A stretch of 64,000 nt of DNA, from assembly GCF_000964425.1 (NCBI RefSeq), contig NZ_BANF01000072.1, positions 1 to 64,000 of the forward strand. The letters run 5' to 3'. This document shows positions 24,535 through 33,308 of the stretch, piece after piece. Source of the stretch: Komagataeibacter intermedius TF2 (GTDB lineage Bacteria > Pseudomonadota > Alphaproteobacteria > Acetobacterales > Acetobacteraceae). The notes beneath the pieces are model-generated. The model had not been told where the DNA came from. It ran no database searches and was given only the letters and a program-made list of their open reading frames with translations. Positions within the stretch are counted from its first letter, which is position 1. Every line of letters begins with the position of its first letter. A program made the position numbers and the translations under genes.

Positions 24535-25212
24535 ATGTCGCTGATTCAATCGCTCAAGCTTGTCATTGCACCGCCGCACCCGGCCGCGCGCCCCTTTCTC
24601 CTTGCATCGGGGGCCGGGGCCGTCATCGGTCGGCTGCTGCCGTTCCGGGTGACCAGATGGCTTGGTACAGCCAGTGGCCTGTTCTTCGGCTTCTGCCTGT
24701 ATTTTTTCCGTGACCCCGAACGCGTCACCCCGGCCGAGCCGAACGTGGCGGTTGCCCCGGCAGACGGGCATGTCGTCTCGATCGAGAAAGTGGCTCCGCC
24801 ACCGGAACTGGATATGGGGGATGCCCCGGTCTGGCGCATCGCCACCTTCCTGTCGGTTCTGGACGTGCATGTGAACCGTATGCCCGTCGCGGGCACCGTG
24901 ACGAAAATCGCCTACCATGCCGGGCAGTTCCTGAACGCCAGCCTGGACAAGGCGTCCGAGCTGAACGAACGCAATGCGCTGCGCGTGACGCTGAAGGATG
25001 GCCGTCAGGTTGCCGTGGTCCAGATCGCGGGACTGATCGCGCGGCGCATCCTGTGCGATGCGGAAGAAGGCATGCAGTACGAAACCGGCGAACGCTTCGG
25101 GCTGATCCGCTTCGGCTCACGCACCGACCTGTACCTGCCGCCCGATGTCACGCCGCTGGTGGAAGTCGGCCAGACCATGATTGGCGGCGAAACCGTGATG
25201 GCGCGGCTTTAA
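24535..25212 (+). CDS. psd: Phosphatidylserine decarboxylase proenzyme (short form)
   Basis: A 225-residue pyruvoyl enzyme converting phosphatidylserine to phosphatidylethanolamine at the inner membrane. An N-terminal hydrophobic part (residues 20-55) precedes FRDPERVTPAEPNVAVAPADGHV and the later HVNRMPVAGTV. Near the C-terminus FGSRTDLYLP contains the Gly-Ser pair where self-cleavage creates the pyruvoyl group of the alpha chain. The length fits the short alphaproteobacterial/archaeal-type family. It is followed six bases later by pssA. Confidence 0.94.
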   Translation: MSLIQSLKLVIAPPHPAARPFLLASGAGAVIGRLLPFRVTRWLGTASGLFFGFCLYFFRDPERVTPAEPNVAVAPADGHVVSIEKVAPPPELDMGDAPVWRIATFLSVLDVHVNRMPVAGTVTKIAYHAGQFLNASLDKASELNERNALRVTLKDGRQVAVVQIAGLIARRILCDAEEGMQYETGERFGLIRFGSRTDLYLPPDVTPLVEVGQTMIGGETVMARL

Positions 25213-25218
25213 CCGGGC

Positions 25219-26076
25219 ATGGCCACCCCGCCGACACGCCGTATCCGACGGTTGAAAAAACGCCAGCGCCCCCGCGTGCGGGGCCTGTCGTTCAACCGGA
25301 TGATCCCAAACCTCATGACGATGCTGGGCCTGTGCGCGGGCCTGACGGGCATGCGATTCGGGCTGGAAGGGCGATTTGGCAGTGCGGCGACCGCCCTGCT
25401 GATCGCCGCCTGCATTGACGGGCTGGATGGACGAATCGCGCGCCTGCTGCGCGGCACCAGCCGCTTTGGCGCGGAATTCGACAGCCTGTCGGATTTCCTG
25501 TGCTTTGGCGTGGCCCCTGCCTTTGTCCTTTACCTGTGGGCGCTGCATGAAGGGGGGCGGTTTGGCTACATCCCCTGCATCATGTTCACGGTATGCATGG
25601 CGCTGCGCCTGGCGCGCTTCAACGCCAGCCTGGATGACGACGCCAACCAGCCCAAATACGCCAGCAACTTCTTCACCGGCGTTCCCGCCCCGGCGGGCGC
25701 GGGGCTGGCGCTGTTTCCGCTTTTCCTCGGGCTGGAAGCACAGCACCTGCACTGTGACTGGCTGTATGAACTGACGCGCGACCCGCTCCTGCCCGCGCTG
25801 ACGCTCAGCGGCACGGCCTTCCTGCTGGTATCGACCCTGCCGGTCTGGTCGTTCAAGAACTTCAAGGTACCCTCCCCCATGATCCTGCCCACCATGCTGG
25901 GCACGGGGGCCTATGCCGCCGTTCTGGTGGCCGAACCATGGGGCGCGCTGGCGGCGGCGGGGATCATCTACATCCTGCTGCTTCCCATGAGCAGGCGGAG
26001 CTTCCACCGCCTGCGCCGCGAAGCCGAGGCATTGCAGGAAAGCGACGACCAGCCCGTACCCACCCCTTCGGCCTGA
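25219..26076 (+). CDS. pssA: CDP-diacylglycerol-serine O-phosphatidyltransferase
   Basis: A 285-residue integral membrane enzyme making phosphatidylserine from CDP-diacylglycerol and serine, the substrate of Psd just upstream. The CDP-alcohol phosphotransferase signature DGxxAR(x8)GxxxDxxxD is complete: DGLDGRIARLLRGTSRFGAEFDSLSD. About eight hydrophobic helices follow. The gene pair psd-pssA gives a two-step route to phosphatidylethanolamine. It is convergent with the hydrogenase-like cluster, with only 22 bases between stops. Confidence 0.94.
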   Translation: MATPPTRRIRRLKKRQRPRVRGLSFNRMIPNLMTMLGLCAGLTGMRFGLEGRFGSAATALLIAACIDGLDGRIARLLRGTSRFGAEFDSLSDFLCFGVAPAFVLYLWALHEGGRFGYIPCIMFTVCMALRLARFNASLDDDANQPKYASNFFTGVPAPAGAGLALFPLFLGLEAQHLHCDWLYELTRDPLLPALTLSGTAFLLVSTLPVWSFKNFKVPSPMILPTMLGTGAYAAVLVAEPWGALAAAGIIYILLLPMSRRSFHRLRREAEALQESDDQPVPTPSA

Positions 26077-26098
26077 ACACCCTCCCCGGTTCCTTCCG

Positions 26099-26548
26099 TC
26101 AGGTCGCCTTCCCTTCGCCCTGCGTGCGCCAGCGGATCAGGGCATCGAGGATTTCCGCAGGCGATGGCGGGCATCCGGGCAGCAGCAGGCTGGCGCGCGC
26201 ACGTCCGCCCACCCCGCCCAGAACCGCGTAACCGGGCGTGAACACCCCCCCATCCACCGCGCAGTCCCCCACTGCGGCCAGCAGGCGCGCGCCCGGCATG
26301 GCCTGCCATGCCAGTTCGACAACCGGGGCCATGTCCACCGTCAGGCTGCCGGTCACCAGCAGCAGCCCCGCCTGTCGTGGCGTGGAGACAAAACGAATAT
26401 CGGAATGCCCTTCCACCAGGACGCGCGACAGGCTGCGCAGTTCAATCGCACAGCCCGCGCAGCCCCCGGTTTCCATGTGGAAGATGTCCAGCGGCACCAT
26501 GCGCGGCAGCACAGCACCATCTGGCCAGAACAGGTTCAGATACGCCAT
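26099..26548 (-). CDS. hyfI: Hydrogenase-4/NuoB-like FeS small subunit
   Basis: A 149-residue small subunit of the NuoB/HyfI/EchC family. All four cysteines expected for the proximal [4Fe-4S] cluster are present: C30 and C33 (GGCAGC), C96 (GDCAVDGG) and C126 (LPGCPPSP). The CxxC spacing is that of group 4 hydrogenase small subunits, rather than the CC of complex I NuoB. It should pair with the large subunit encoded just upstream and link it to the membrane arm. It is the last gene of the cluster; no ferredoxin-like NuoI/HycF subunit accompanies it here. The symbol is by homology. Confidence 0.85.
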   Translation of the reverse strand: MAYLNLFWPDGAVLPRMVPLDIFHMETGGCAGCAIELRSLSRVLVEGHSDIRFVSTPRQAGLLLVTGSLTVDMAPVVELAWQAMPGARLLAAVGDCAVDGGVFTPGYAVLGGVGGRARASLLLPGCPPSPAEILDALIRWRTQGEGKAT

Positions 26549-26557
26549 GGCCCCATC

Positions 26558-28024
26558 CTACAGATCCGCGCCCGCAGCCGACAGGCCAAGCGATGTCAGG
26601 ATCAGCGGCACGTCCTCATACACCGCGCCGGACAATATGCCGGGCAGCGCCTGAAACAGTAACAGGGACGCATCACCACACCACCATGCCGCGACACGGC
26701 CATGCTCCACCCTGACCCAGTGCCAGACAGGCCCGGTGGGGCCTTCCACGCAGCCTACGCCTTCCCCCGATCCATGCGCGCCATGCCCGGCGGGCACGCT
26801 GACGGCCGCGCCATCGAACGTGGACAGGATGCCAACGGCCGTTTCCACCTCCTGCAGGCGCATGGCCAGACGGTCAGCCACATCGCCTCCCATGCCCTCA
26901 TGCCCTGCGGACCGTGACACATAGGCCCGCAGATCACCTTCAGCGCCAGACGCCCGGCCCACGCAGCCCGCAATCCCCCACCTGCGGGCTGCATCCGCCG
27001 ACAGGATACCCCGCCCGCGCGCCTGCATGGCCATGCCACGCGGCCGCCAGAACAGACGGCGCAACGTGGCGCAGCCCGTGCGCAGCTCCGTCAGGATCTC
27101 CATGGGAATGGACACGGCCCGTCCCGTGTCGCCTGCAGGTGGCAGCACGTCAAACAGCAGGCGACTGCCACAGCCATCCCGACAGGCCTGCCGCACACGC
27201 TCCAGCAGGGTTGCGGCAAGAATGGCAAAACGCCCATCGGCCAGCAGGTCCGCCGCGGTGGCCAGCGTGTCCAGATGGATCGCAATGCGTTCCAGTTCGC
27301 CCACGAACATGGCCGCATCATCCATATCCGCGCCTGCCTGTTCCCCCGCCGCCCCCAGCGCGCGGGCAAAAGCCACCTGGTGGGCCACCGTAGCCGTTGC
27401 ATCGATCCGGGCGACCAGCCGGGCTGCCTGCGCCACCGTGGCGCCACGCATGCGCGCGCACAGGCCACGATGGGCGTACCCCATGCGGGTGCGGACCTGC
27501 ATGATCCGCTCACCCGGCAGGCCCAGACGCAGGTGGAAGGGAGAGTGGAAATCCCCCTCCGCCGGGCCGTACCCCACAACGGTGCCACCGGCCTGCACCA
27601 TGGCGGCATCATCGGTGAATTCCACGCCTTCCGGTGGCGCTGGCGCGGGCGGTGGCCGGTCATGCAGGGGCCATGTCACCGGCCACCGTCCCTGATCCAG
27701 CCATGGGGCGCTGTCTGTCGCCCCCATGCCCTCGATCCCCCACAGATCCTGCGTGATGCGTTCATAAGCCGCCGCCCCGGCGCGTACGGGGGACAGGGCA
27801 AGATAGCGCCCATCCATGACCGCGACACTGGCCAGCAGGGGACATGTCCCCTCCATGAACAGGGCATGTATCTGCACCCCATCCGACCACAGCCCCAGCA
27901 GCGGCAGGGTGGAATGACGCAGGTTTTCCACCATGTCGCGCCACGCTCCGCCATCCAGCACGAACCGCCCGGCACACGCCGCAGGCATTCCGCTGCGAAT
28001 CAGGTCCGGTACCTGCGCTGTCAT
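26558..28024 (-). CDS. hyfG: Hydrogenase large-subunit-like protein without nickel ligands
   Basis: A 488-residue protein fusing a NuoC-like N-terminal part (about 1-120) to a NuoD/HycE-like large subunit (about 150-488), as in HyfG. Conserved pieces are GYAHRGLCARMRG and the helical core. In NiFe hydrogenases two CxxC motifs bind nickel; here the first is replaced (R206-I-D-A-T-A-T-V-A-H215 in place of RICGICxxxH) and the second reads D471-V-P-L-I-L in place of DPCxxC. Hydrogen chemistry is therefore unlikely. Such proteins belong to energy-converting hydrogenase-related (Ehr) complexes of unknown reaction. The start ATG overlaps the preceding gene by four bases; an in-frame extension to 28246 was rejected for that reason. 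Confidence 0.85.
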   Translation of the reverse strand: MTAQVPDLIRSGMPAACAGRFVLDGGAWRDMVENLRHSTLPLLGLWSDGVQIHALFMEGTCPLLASVAVMDGRYLALSPVRAGAAAYERITQDLWGIEGMGATDSAPWLDQGRWPVTWPLHDRPPPAPAPPEGVEFTDDAAMVQAGGTVVGYGPAEGDFHSPFHLRLGLPGERIMQVRTRMGYAHRGLCARMRGATVAQAARLVARIDATATVAHQVAFARALGAAGEQAGADMDDAAMFVGELERIAIHLDTLATAADLLADGRFAILAATLLERVRQACRDGCGSRLLFDVLPPAGDTGRAVSIPMEILTELRTGCATLRRLFWRPRGMAMQARGRGILSADAARRWGIAGCVGRASGAEGDLRAYVSRSAGHEGMGGDVADRLAMRLQEVETAVGILSTFDGAAVSVPAGHGAHGSGEGVGCVEGPTGPVWHWVRVEHGRVAAWWCGDASLLLFQALPGILSGAVYEDVPLILTSLGLSAAGADL

Positions 28025-29091
28025 GACCCTCTCCCCACCCGGTACGCAACAGTGGCAAGCACCGCGCACCCGGCCACCAGCAATAACGTCGCCTGTGCCC
28101 ATGGCGGCCTGCCATGGGCGTCCCGGCCACGCAGCGCCAGCACCGGCCACAGGCTGGCACCGGCGGCAAACGCCACGGGGGCCATGCCGCCCATTTCCCC
28201 GACAAGCACGAGACCCGCCGCCATGCCGGGCAGGAAGGGCGGCCACACCATATATCCAGCCGGTGGACCATCCGATAACGGCACGCAGGCCATAACCAGC
28301 AGGCAGGCAGCCAGTGGCAGCGCCCCCATGCCGTCATCCGGCAGGCCCGCAGCCAGCACGGCCCAACCGGCCCAGTATCCCCCGCCAGAGACGCGCCCCC
28401 GCCGGAACAGGACCGCCCATGACAGGCACACACATCCCATGAAGGTCAGGACAGGCAGCAGGACCGGCCACACCCCTCCCGCCCGCGCCACAACCGGCAG
28501 GACGGCCAGAATTTCCATGTTCCATCCCGGCCCGGCCTGCCCCGGCCGACCCATGACGGCACAGGCCAGCAGCAGCCCGCCCACCAGCAGGATCGCCCCG
28601 GCCTGATCGTGCATATGCCCCCATCCCGCCTGCAACACGAACAGGCCCCCCTGCGCCATCAGCAACCCGCACAGTTCCATGCGCAGGACCTGCCAGCCGT
28701 CCCGCTCCAGTCCGCGCGGCCCAATCGCCAGCGCAAGACGGGCCACAAGCCCGCAGCCCAGAAACAGTCCGAGCAGGTCACACCGCCCGAAAGCGATGGC
28801 AAGGGCGGCAATGCCCGACAGGAAAAAGGGCAGCACGGCCGCCCCGCGCGATACGTTCCCTGCCCCGTGCCGCGCCCTGAAAACCCACACGCATAATGCC
28901 AGCGCGGGCGCCGTTTCCATCATGCATCCCGCCACATCGCCCGACAGGCCACCCGCCACGCCGCACAGCACCAGAAACAGCACCGTCAGAAGCACGCGCA
29001 GCGCCTGTGTCGCCCCGGTCGCCAGCAGGGCGGTCAGCGCCAGCGCCAGCCAGCCGCCCAGCAGGCTGGCATAAAGGGAAAGCGACATCAT
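28021..29091 (-). CDS. hyfF: HyfF/NuoN-like proton-translocating membrane subunit (short)
   Basis: A 356-residue polytopic membrane protein with about ten helices in the antiporter-like fold shared by NuoL/M/N and HyfF. It is far shorter than E. coli HyfF (about 526), so one or more terminal helices are absent; no frameshift is visible and the neighbours overlap by four bases at each end, so the length appears genuine. The identification rests on gene order (B-C-E-F-G-I, as in hydrogenase-4) more than on strong motifs. It would contribute to ion translocation. Confidence 0.72.
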   Translation of the reverse strand: MMSLSLYASLLGGWLALALTALLATGATQALRVLLTVLFLVLCGVAGGLSGDVAGCMMETAPALALCVWVFRARHGAGNVSRGAAVLPFFLSGIAALAIAFGRCDLLGLFLGCGLVARLALAIGPRGLERDGWQVLRMELCGLLMAQGGLFVLQAGWGHMHDQAGAILLVGGLLLACAVMGRPGQAGPGWNMEILAVLPVVARAGGVWPVLLPVLTFMGCVCLSWAVLFRRGRVSGGGYWAGWAVLAAGLPDDGMGALPLAACLLVMACVPLSDGPPAGYMVWPPFLPGMAAGLVLVGEMGGMAPVAFAAGASLWPVLALRGRDAHGRPPWAQATLLLVAGCAVLATVAYRVGRGS

Positions 29092-29633
29092 TCCCCCCGT
29101 CCATGCACGCGCGGCGCCGCGGCCAGCAGGACATTCAGCCCGATTGCCGCAACAATCACCTCCCCCATGACCAGCAGGTCATCCGTGCGTACCGCCAGCA
29201 GCATGACACCATCCAGCCCACAGGCCAGCCCCGCGCACAACGCGACAGGCCCGCGCGCGATACACGCGCTCCATACGCCACACAGGATGGCGGCCAGACC
29301 CGTCATGCCCATAAGGCGCGCCGTCATGCCATCCTGCGGTCCCTGCATGATGACCTGTGTCAGCACCGCGACACAGGCCAGGCCACCGGCAAGCCGCAGC
29401 CCGCTACGCTCCCGCCGGGCCGCGGGAATATGCAGCATCTGCACGCCCAGCAGTCCGAACAGGGCCGCAAGCCCCACCGCCATGATGCAGGCCAGCCCGA
29501 CCTGCCCCTGCATCCAGCGCGACAGGCACACGCACGCCGCCGTACACGCCGCATGCCAGACCGGACCGCCGCCCCGCCCCCCCGACGTCGAGAGCGAGAG
29601 AATGACCAGCACGCCCAGAAGCAGCACCAGCAT
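29088..29633 (-). CDS. hyfE: HyfE-like (NuoK-related) membrane subunit
   Basis: A 181-residue protein with six or so hydrophobic segments, corresponding in place and size to HyfE (about 216 residues), which contains a NuoK-like part. It starts at the ATG 29631-29633, two bases after the hyfC stop; the open frame extends further upstream inside hyfC but is not used. Sequence similarity is weak to the eye, so the call leans on gene order and topology. It overlaps the next gene (ATGATG/TGA) by four bases. Confidence 0.68.
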   Translation of the reverse strand: MLVLLLGVLVILSLSTSGGRGGGPVWHAACTAACVCLSRWMQGQVGLACIMAVGLAALFGLLGVQMLHIPAARRERSGLRLAGGLACVAVLTQVIMQGPQDGMTARLMGMTGLAAILCGVWSACIARGPVALCAGLACGLDGVMLLAVRTDDLLVMGEVIVAAIGLNVLLAAAPRVHGRGE

Positions 29634-29635
29634 GC

Positions 29636-30604
29636 TCAGCCCATCCCCCGCCCGGCAAACAGCAGCACCCCGGCCATGATGGCGCATAACAGCGCAAGAC
29701 CGCCCCGCCAGCCCGCATGCCGCTGTCCCGACACCACGAAAACCCGTATCGCCGCGACACACCCGCAGGCCAGCAGCATATGCGCCACCCACAGCGCGAC
29801 CGCCACCAGCATGGGCGCCAGCACCCCTGATCGCGGCAGGATGTCGGGCTCCGCAATTCCTTCAGGCCAGATCAGGTCACGCGCCAGCATCATCCACACC
29901 ACCGCCAGCAGGTCACGCGCGTACTGGGCCACGGCGCGATCAGGGCCGGCAAGGTCCTCCAGCATGGCCGAAAACAGCGTTGATGTCGTTCCGTCCCCTT
30001 CACCCACCGCCCCCAGCACCAGCGCGCCGGCAACCAGCGCCAGCGGCACGCGCACAAGGTTCATGTCCGCCACATGCGCCTGCCGCACCAGTCCCGCCAG
30101 CGTGCCATCAGGCAGGCACATGCCCAGCACCGCGCAGGCCAGCAGCATGACCGGCTGTATCATGATCCCCCCCGCCACGACCCGCAGTCCCGCATGCCCC
30201 GGTCGCGCCAGCCCCGGCGCAAGGGCCGCCACCACCAGCGCAAGGAAGACCATTTCCAGCAGCCCGCCGATAATCAGCACATCCGACAGGTCGCCCCCAG
30301 GCATGCCGATGGAAAAGGACGGCACCAGCAGCGCCGCCCCCATGCCCGCCGCCAGCGCCAGCCAGGGGGCAACCGCCGTCACCTGCGCGCCTGCGGCCGA
30401 CCGCACGCCCACCTGCCGCCATGCATGCAGCAGCACACGCCAGTGCGCGGTCGGGTCCGGCAGGCGGCGTTCCCCCTCCATCACGGCGGCCATCCAGCGC
30501 AGCAGGCCGATCCATACCGGCGCGCCCAGCATGACCAGCGCCATATGGCAGCCCGCAAGCAGGAGGGCCTGCATCCGCGCGGCCAGCATGAATGACGTCA
30601 TCAT
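29636..30604 (-). CDS. hyfC: HyfC/NuoH-like membrane subunit
   Basis: A 322-residue membrane protein of the NuoH/HycD/HyfC family, which joins the peripheral electron-transfer arm to the membrane arm. Supporting elements are eight predicted helices and the hydrophilic loops near GMPGGDLSD, GDGTTSTLF and EDLAGPDRAVAQYARDL, which resemble the quinone-site loops of NuoH. The ATG at 30602-30604 directly follows AGGGGC; alternative starts are at 30601, 30616 and 30625. It begins five bases after the hyfB stop. Confidence 0.8.
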   Translation of the reverse strand: MMTSFMLAARMQALLLAGCHMALVMLGAPVWIGLLRWMAAVMEGERRLPDPTAHWRVLLHAWRQVGVRSAAGAQVTAVAPWLALAAGMGAALLVPSFSIGMPGGDLSDVLIIGGLLEMVFLALVVAALAPGLARPGHAGLRVVAGGIMIQPVMLLACAVLGMCLPDGTLAGLVRQAHVADMNLVRVPLALVAGALVLGAVGEGDGTTSTLFSAMLEDLAGPDRAVAQYARDLLAVVWMMLARDLIWPEGIAEPDILPRSGVLAPMLVAVALWVAHMLLACGCVAAIRVFVVSGQRHAGWRGGLALLCAIMAGVLLFAGRGMG

Positions 30605-30608
30605 GCCC

Positions 30609-32345
30609 CTATCCATGCCATGCAATGAATATGAGTGCCGCCATGCACGCCATGACCATCATCACCGGCGCGGACACCGTCATGCCATCCTGTCGCCTGT
30701 CGGCCACATATTGCGCCAGCAGGGGCCATACCCGCGCGCCCCGCCGCCGCAGGCGCACGCAATCGCGCATGAACCGCCTGCGCACCGCGACCGTTCCCAC
30801 CATGTCCAGCAGCATATTCACGGGATTGCCCGGCCCCACCTGCGTCAGCGGGTCGCCAAACACCATCCACGGCGGCACGGGGGGCGCACCCTGCCGCCAC
30901 CCCGCGACCTGCCGGGCGGACGTGGGACAGGCCATGCGCCGCACCACCACGACCATGCCCCCGACCACGGCCACCAGCAGGCACAGCCGCGCAGGATGCA
31001 GCACCGCCGCCCCATCGGGCGACGTCAGCGCGACATTGTCCACGGCCACACCCGCCCCCGCGCCCGCCAGAAGCCCAAGCCAGTATCCCGGCCATACGGA
31101 CACGCACACCACCGGCAGGACCGCCAGCACGATGGCCGCCATGTCCCGCCCCGACGGATCAGCGGCCCCCGCGCCGCGCGGCGTGCGTGGCCTGCCGCAC
31201 AGCATGACCGCCACGATGCGCACAAGCGCCAGCATACGCACTGCCCACCCGATCCCCAGCGCCAGCAGCGCCAGCAGCAACGGCAGGTCGCCCCCCAGCC
31301 CCCCGCCGCGCGGCATGGCCGCCAGCAGGCGCAGCAACATCCAGATTATGGAAAAACCCAGCAGCGGCGGCAGTCCGCTTTCCGCCAGAAGCCCGATGGA
31401 AAACAGGGCCGACAGGCGCGGCATCAGCACGCCCAGCCCACCCAGCCGGTTCAATATCAGGGGACCTGCCTCGCGCTCCATCACATCCATCGCACGCGCC
31501 ATGAACATCCATGTCAGCAGCGCGCCAGCCACCAGCATGAACGTGCGGCTGGCGCAGGCGGCCATGGCGGGCAGGTCATCGGCACGGGCCAGCAGCCCCA
31601 GCCCCGCCAGCACGATCACCAGCGCCCCCGTGCCCCCCATCAGTCCCGTCATGACCCTACGCCCGTCCCCCGCGCACAGCGCCCGCCACGAAGCCGTCAT
31701 GTACAGCAGGCAGCCGGCAACGATCAGCACGCCGCCCCACCGCATGTCCCCCACCATGCCGCCAGCGGGCAGGTGCCGCCACAGCGCCATGGCCGCAACC
31801 ATCGCGGCGATGTCAGCCATATGGAAAGGGTGCAGGCCACGCGGCGACACGCGTGGCGAAAAGGACAGGCCCAGCAGCCCGCGCGTGGCAAGCCAGCACA
31901 GCCCGGGCAGCAGCCAGCCCGCCGGACGTGCAAACAGCAGTACCGCCGCCATAAGCAGCAGGGCGACCAGGTCAGGCGCCTGCCGCGCCATATCATCGTG
32001 CGGGCCATCCCTGCGTGCGATCAGGGTCCACCCCGCCCCCACGCAGGACAGGACCGGCCCGCCGGTCACCGCAAGCGCCGCGCCCGCGCAGGCCGCCAGA
32101 CCGCGCGCGCCGGACGCCGCCGCCCCGACAACGCCAAGCGGCACCAGCAGGGCGGTATCATGCATGTCACCCGAAAAACCGGCCCATGGCGCGATGCCCC
32201 CCGGCAATCCCGCCCCAAGGCAGGACAGGATGGCCATGATGCACAGCGCCATCCACCCGCAGCGCAGGACAGGTACCATTCCGGCCATCTGCCTTACGCC
32301 GCAGGCGGGCGGCACGCTGGCCACCGCCAGCAGCAGCACGGTCAC
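30609..32345 (-). CDS. hyfB: HyfB/NuoL-like proton-translocating membrane subunit
   Basis: A 578-residue protein with about 14 helices in the NuoL/M/HyfB antiporter-like fold. A short antiporter-type motif is visible in SALFSIGLLAESGLPPLLGF, together with HPFHMADIAAMVAAMALW. It is the first of six overlapping or closely spaced genes (B-C-E-F-G-I). The first in-frame canonical start is GTG 32343-32345 with no ribosome binding site. GGGAGG lies six bases before an in-frame ATC at 32366, so a non-canonical ATC/ATT start adding six or seven residues is possible. The aldo/keto reductase gene 58 bases upstream may be cotranscribed. Confidence 0.8.
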   Translation of the reverse strand: MTVLLLAVASVPPACGVRQMAGMVPVLRCGWMALCIMAILSCLGAGLPGGIAPWAGFSGDMHDTALLVPLGVVGAAASGARGLAACAGAALAVTGGPVLSCVGAGWTLIARRDGPHDDMARQAPDLVALLLMAAVLLFARPAGWLLPGLCWLATRGLLGLSFSPRVSPRGLHPFHMADIAAMVAAMALWRHLPAGGMVGDMRWGGVLIVAGCLLYMTASWRALCAGDGRRVMTGLMGGTGALVIVLAGLGLLARADDLPAMAACASRTFMLVAGALLTWMFMARAMDVMEREAGPLILNRLGGLGVLMPRLSALFSIGLLAESGLPPLLGFSIIWMLLRLLAAMPRGGGLGGDLPLLLALLALGIGWAVRMLALVRIVAVMLCGRPRTPRGAGAADPSGRDMAAIVLAVLPVVCVSVWPGYWLGLLAGAGAGVAVDNVALTSPDGAAVLHPARLCLLVAVVGGMVVVVRRMACPTSARQVAGWRQGAPPVPPWMVFGDPLTQVGPGNPVNMLLDMVGTVAVRRRFMRDCVRLRRRGARVWPLLAQYVADRRQDGMTVSAPVMMVMACMAALIFIAWHG

Positions 32346-32403
32346 GACAAGGGTGACAGGAATGATGGCAGCCCTCCCGCATGCGCCCGGAAGGCCGGGC
32401 GGG

Positions 32404-33255
32404 TCAGATCATGGCCAGCGGCTCCTTGCGGCGCGGCGGCGCTATGGCTTCATCAATCTCCGCCAGATCATCGCGCGTCAAGGTGATCTCGACTGCTGCG
32501 AAGTTTTCTTGCTGATGCCGCGGGCTGCCTGCCTTGGGAATGGCCAGCACGTTTTCCTGCCGAAGCACCCATGCCAGCGCGATCTGCGCCGTCGTGGCCG
32601 GCCCGAGGGATGTGCTGTGACGCGCTGCCATGCGCCTGAGCACCGGCGCGCGCAGCAGGTCACCCCCCTGCCCCAGTGGGGAATAGGCCATGGTTACGAC
32701 GCCAGCATCACGATCACGTTGCAGCAGGTCGAATTCCACGCCACGGTAATCAAGGCTGTACAGCACCTGGTTTGCGGCGCATGGCGTGCTGGCCGGTGTG
32801 CTTTCGACCTCCATCATGCCATCGGCGTCGAAGTTGGATACGCCCCAGCTCCGGATCAGGCCCGCATCAACCAGATCATCGAATCCCGCCAGCGTTTCCT
32901 CCAGTGGTACGCTGCCGGGCCAGTGCAGCAGGTAAAGGTCAAGAAAATCGGTGCCCAGCCGTTTGAGTGACGCCTCGCACGCACGCCGCACGCCCGTGCG
33001 CGATGCGTTGGAGGGCACGACCTTACTGACTAGGAACACGTCACCGCGGCGTCCCCGTATCGCCTCGCCCACCAGCTTTTCGGAACGGCCGGAGCCATAC
33101 ATTTCCGCCGTGTCCACCACGCGGATCCCCGCGTCGAGACCTGCGTGGATGCTCTTTATCTCATCCGCGCGGCGGCTGTCGCTGTCCCCCATGTTCCATG
33201 TGCCCATGCCCAGCGCGGGCACCGTGGTTCCATTGGGGAAAGTAACCGTCTTCAT
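32404..33255 (-). CDS. Aldo/keto reductase
   Basis: A 283-residue NAD(P)H-dependent (beta/alpha)8 oxidoreductase. The catalytic tetrad is visible: Asp and Tyr in RVVDTAEMYG, Lys in FLVSKVVPS and His in YLLHWPG. The downstream GVSNF and the PKAGSPRHQQEN cofactor loop complete the family pattern. It most resembles the 2,5-diketo-gluconate reductase-like group, fitting the sugar chemistry of acetic acid bacteria, but the substrate is not determinable. An AAAGG-type site precedes the ATG. It lies directly upstream of the hydrogenase-like cluster on the same strand. Confidence 0.92.
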   Translation of the reverse strand: MKTVTFPNGTTVPALGMGTWNMGDSDSRRADEIKSIHAGLDAGIRVVDTAEMYGSGRSEKLVGEAIRGRRGDVFLVSKVVPSNASRTGVRRACEASLKRLGTDFLDLYLLHWPGSVPLEETLAGFDDLVDAGLIRSWGVSNFDADGMMEVESTPASTPCAANQVLYSLDYRGVEFDLLQRDRDAGVVTMAYSPLGQGGDLLRAPVLRRMAARHSTSLGPATTAQIALAWVLRQENVLAIPKAGSPRHQQENFAAVEITLTRDDLAEIDEAIAPPRRKEPLAMI

Positions 33256-33308
33256 TACGCAACCTGCCTTTCGTCCATGCCGCCACCGCCCCGCAGCGGG
33301 GCGTGCGG

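Noticed and set aside
28025-28246. N-terminal extension of the hyfG-like protein
   Set aside because: It would overlap the preceding gene by more than 200 bases; the ATG at 28022-28024 gives the ATGA overlap seen elsewhere in the cluster.
28896-32486. A 1196-codon open frame on the plus strand
   Set aside because: It lies opposite the hydrogenase-like membrane genes; its translation is rich in Arg, His, Pro and Ala with no domain, the usual mirror of GC-rich hydrophobic coding sequence.
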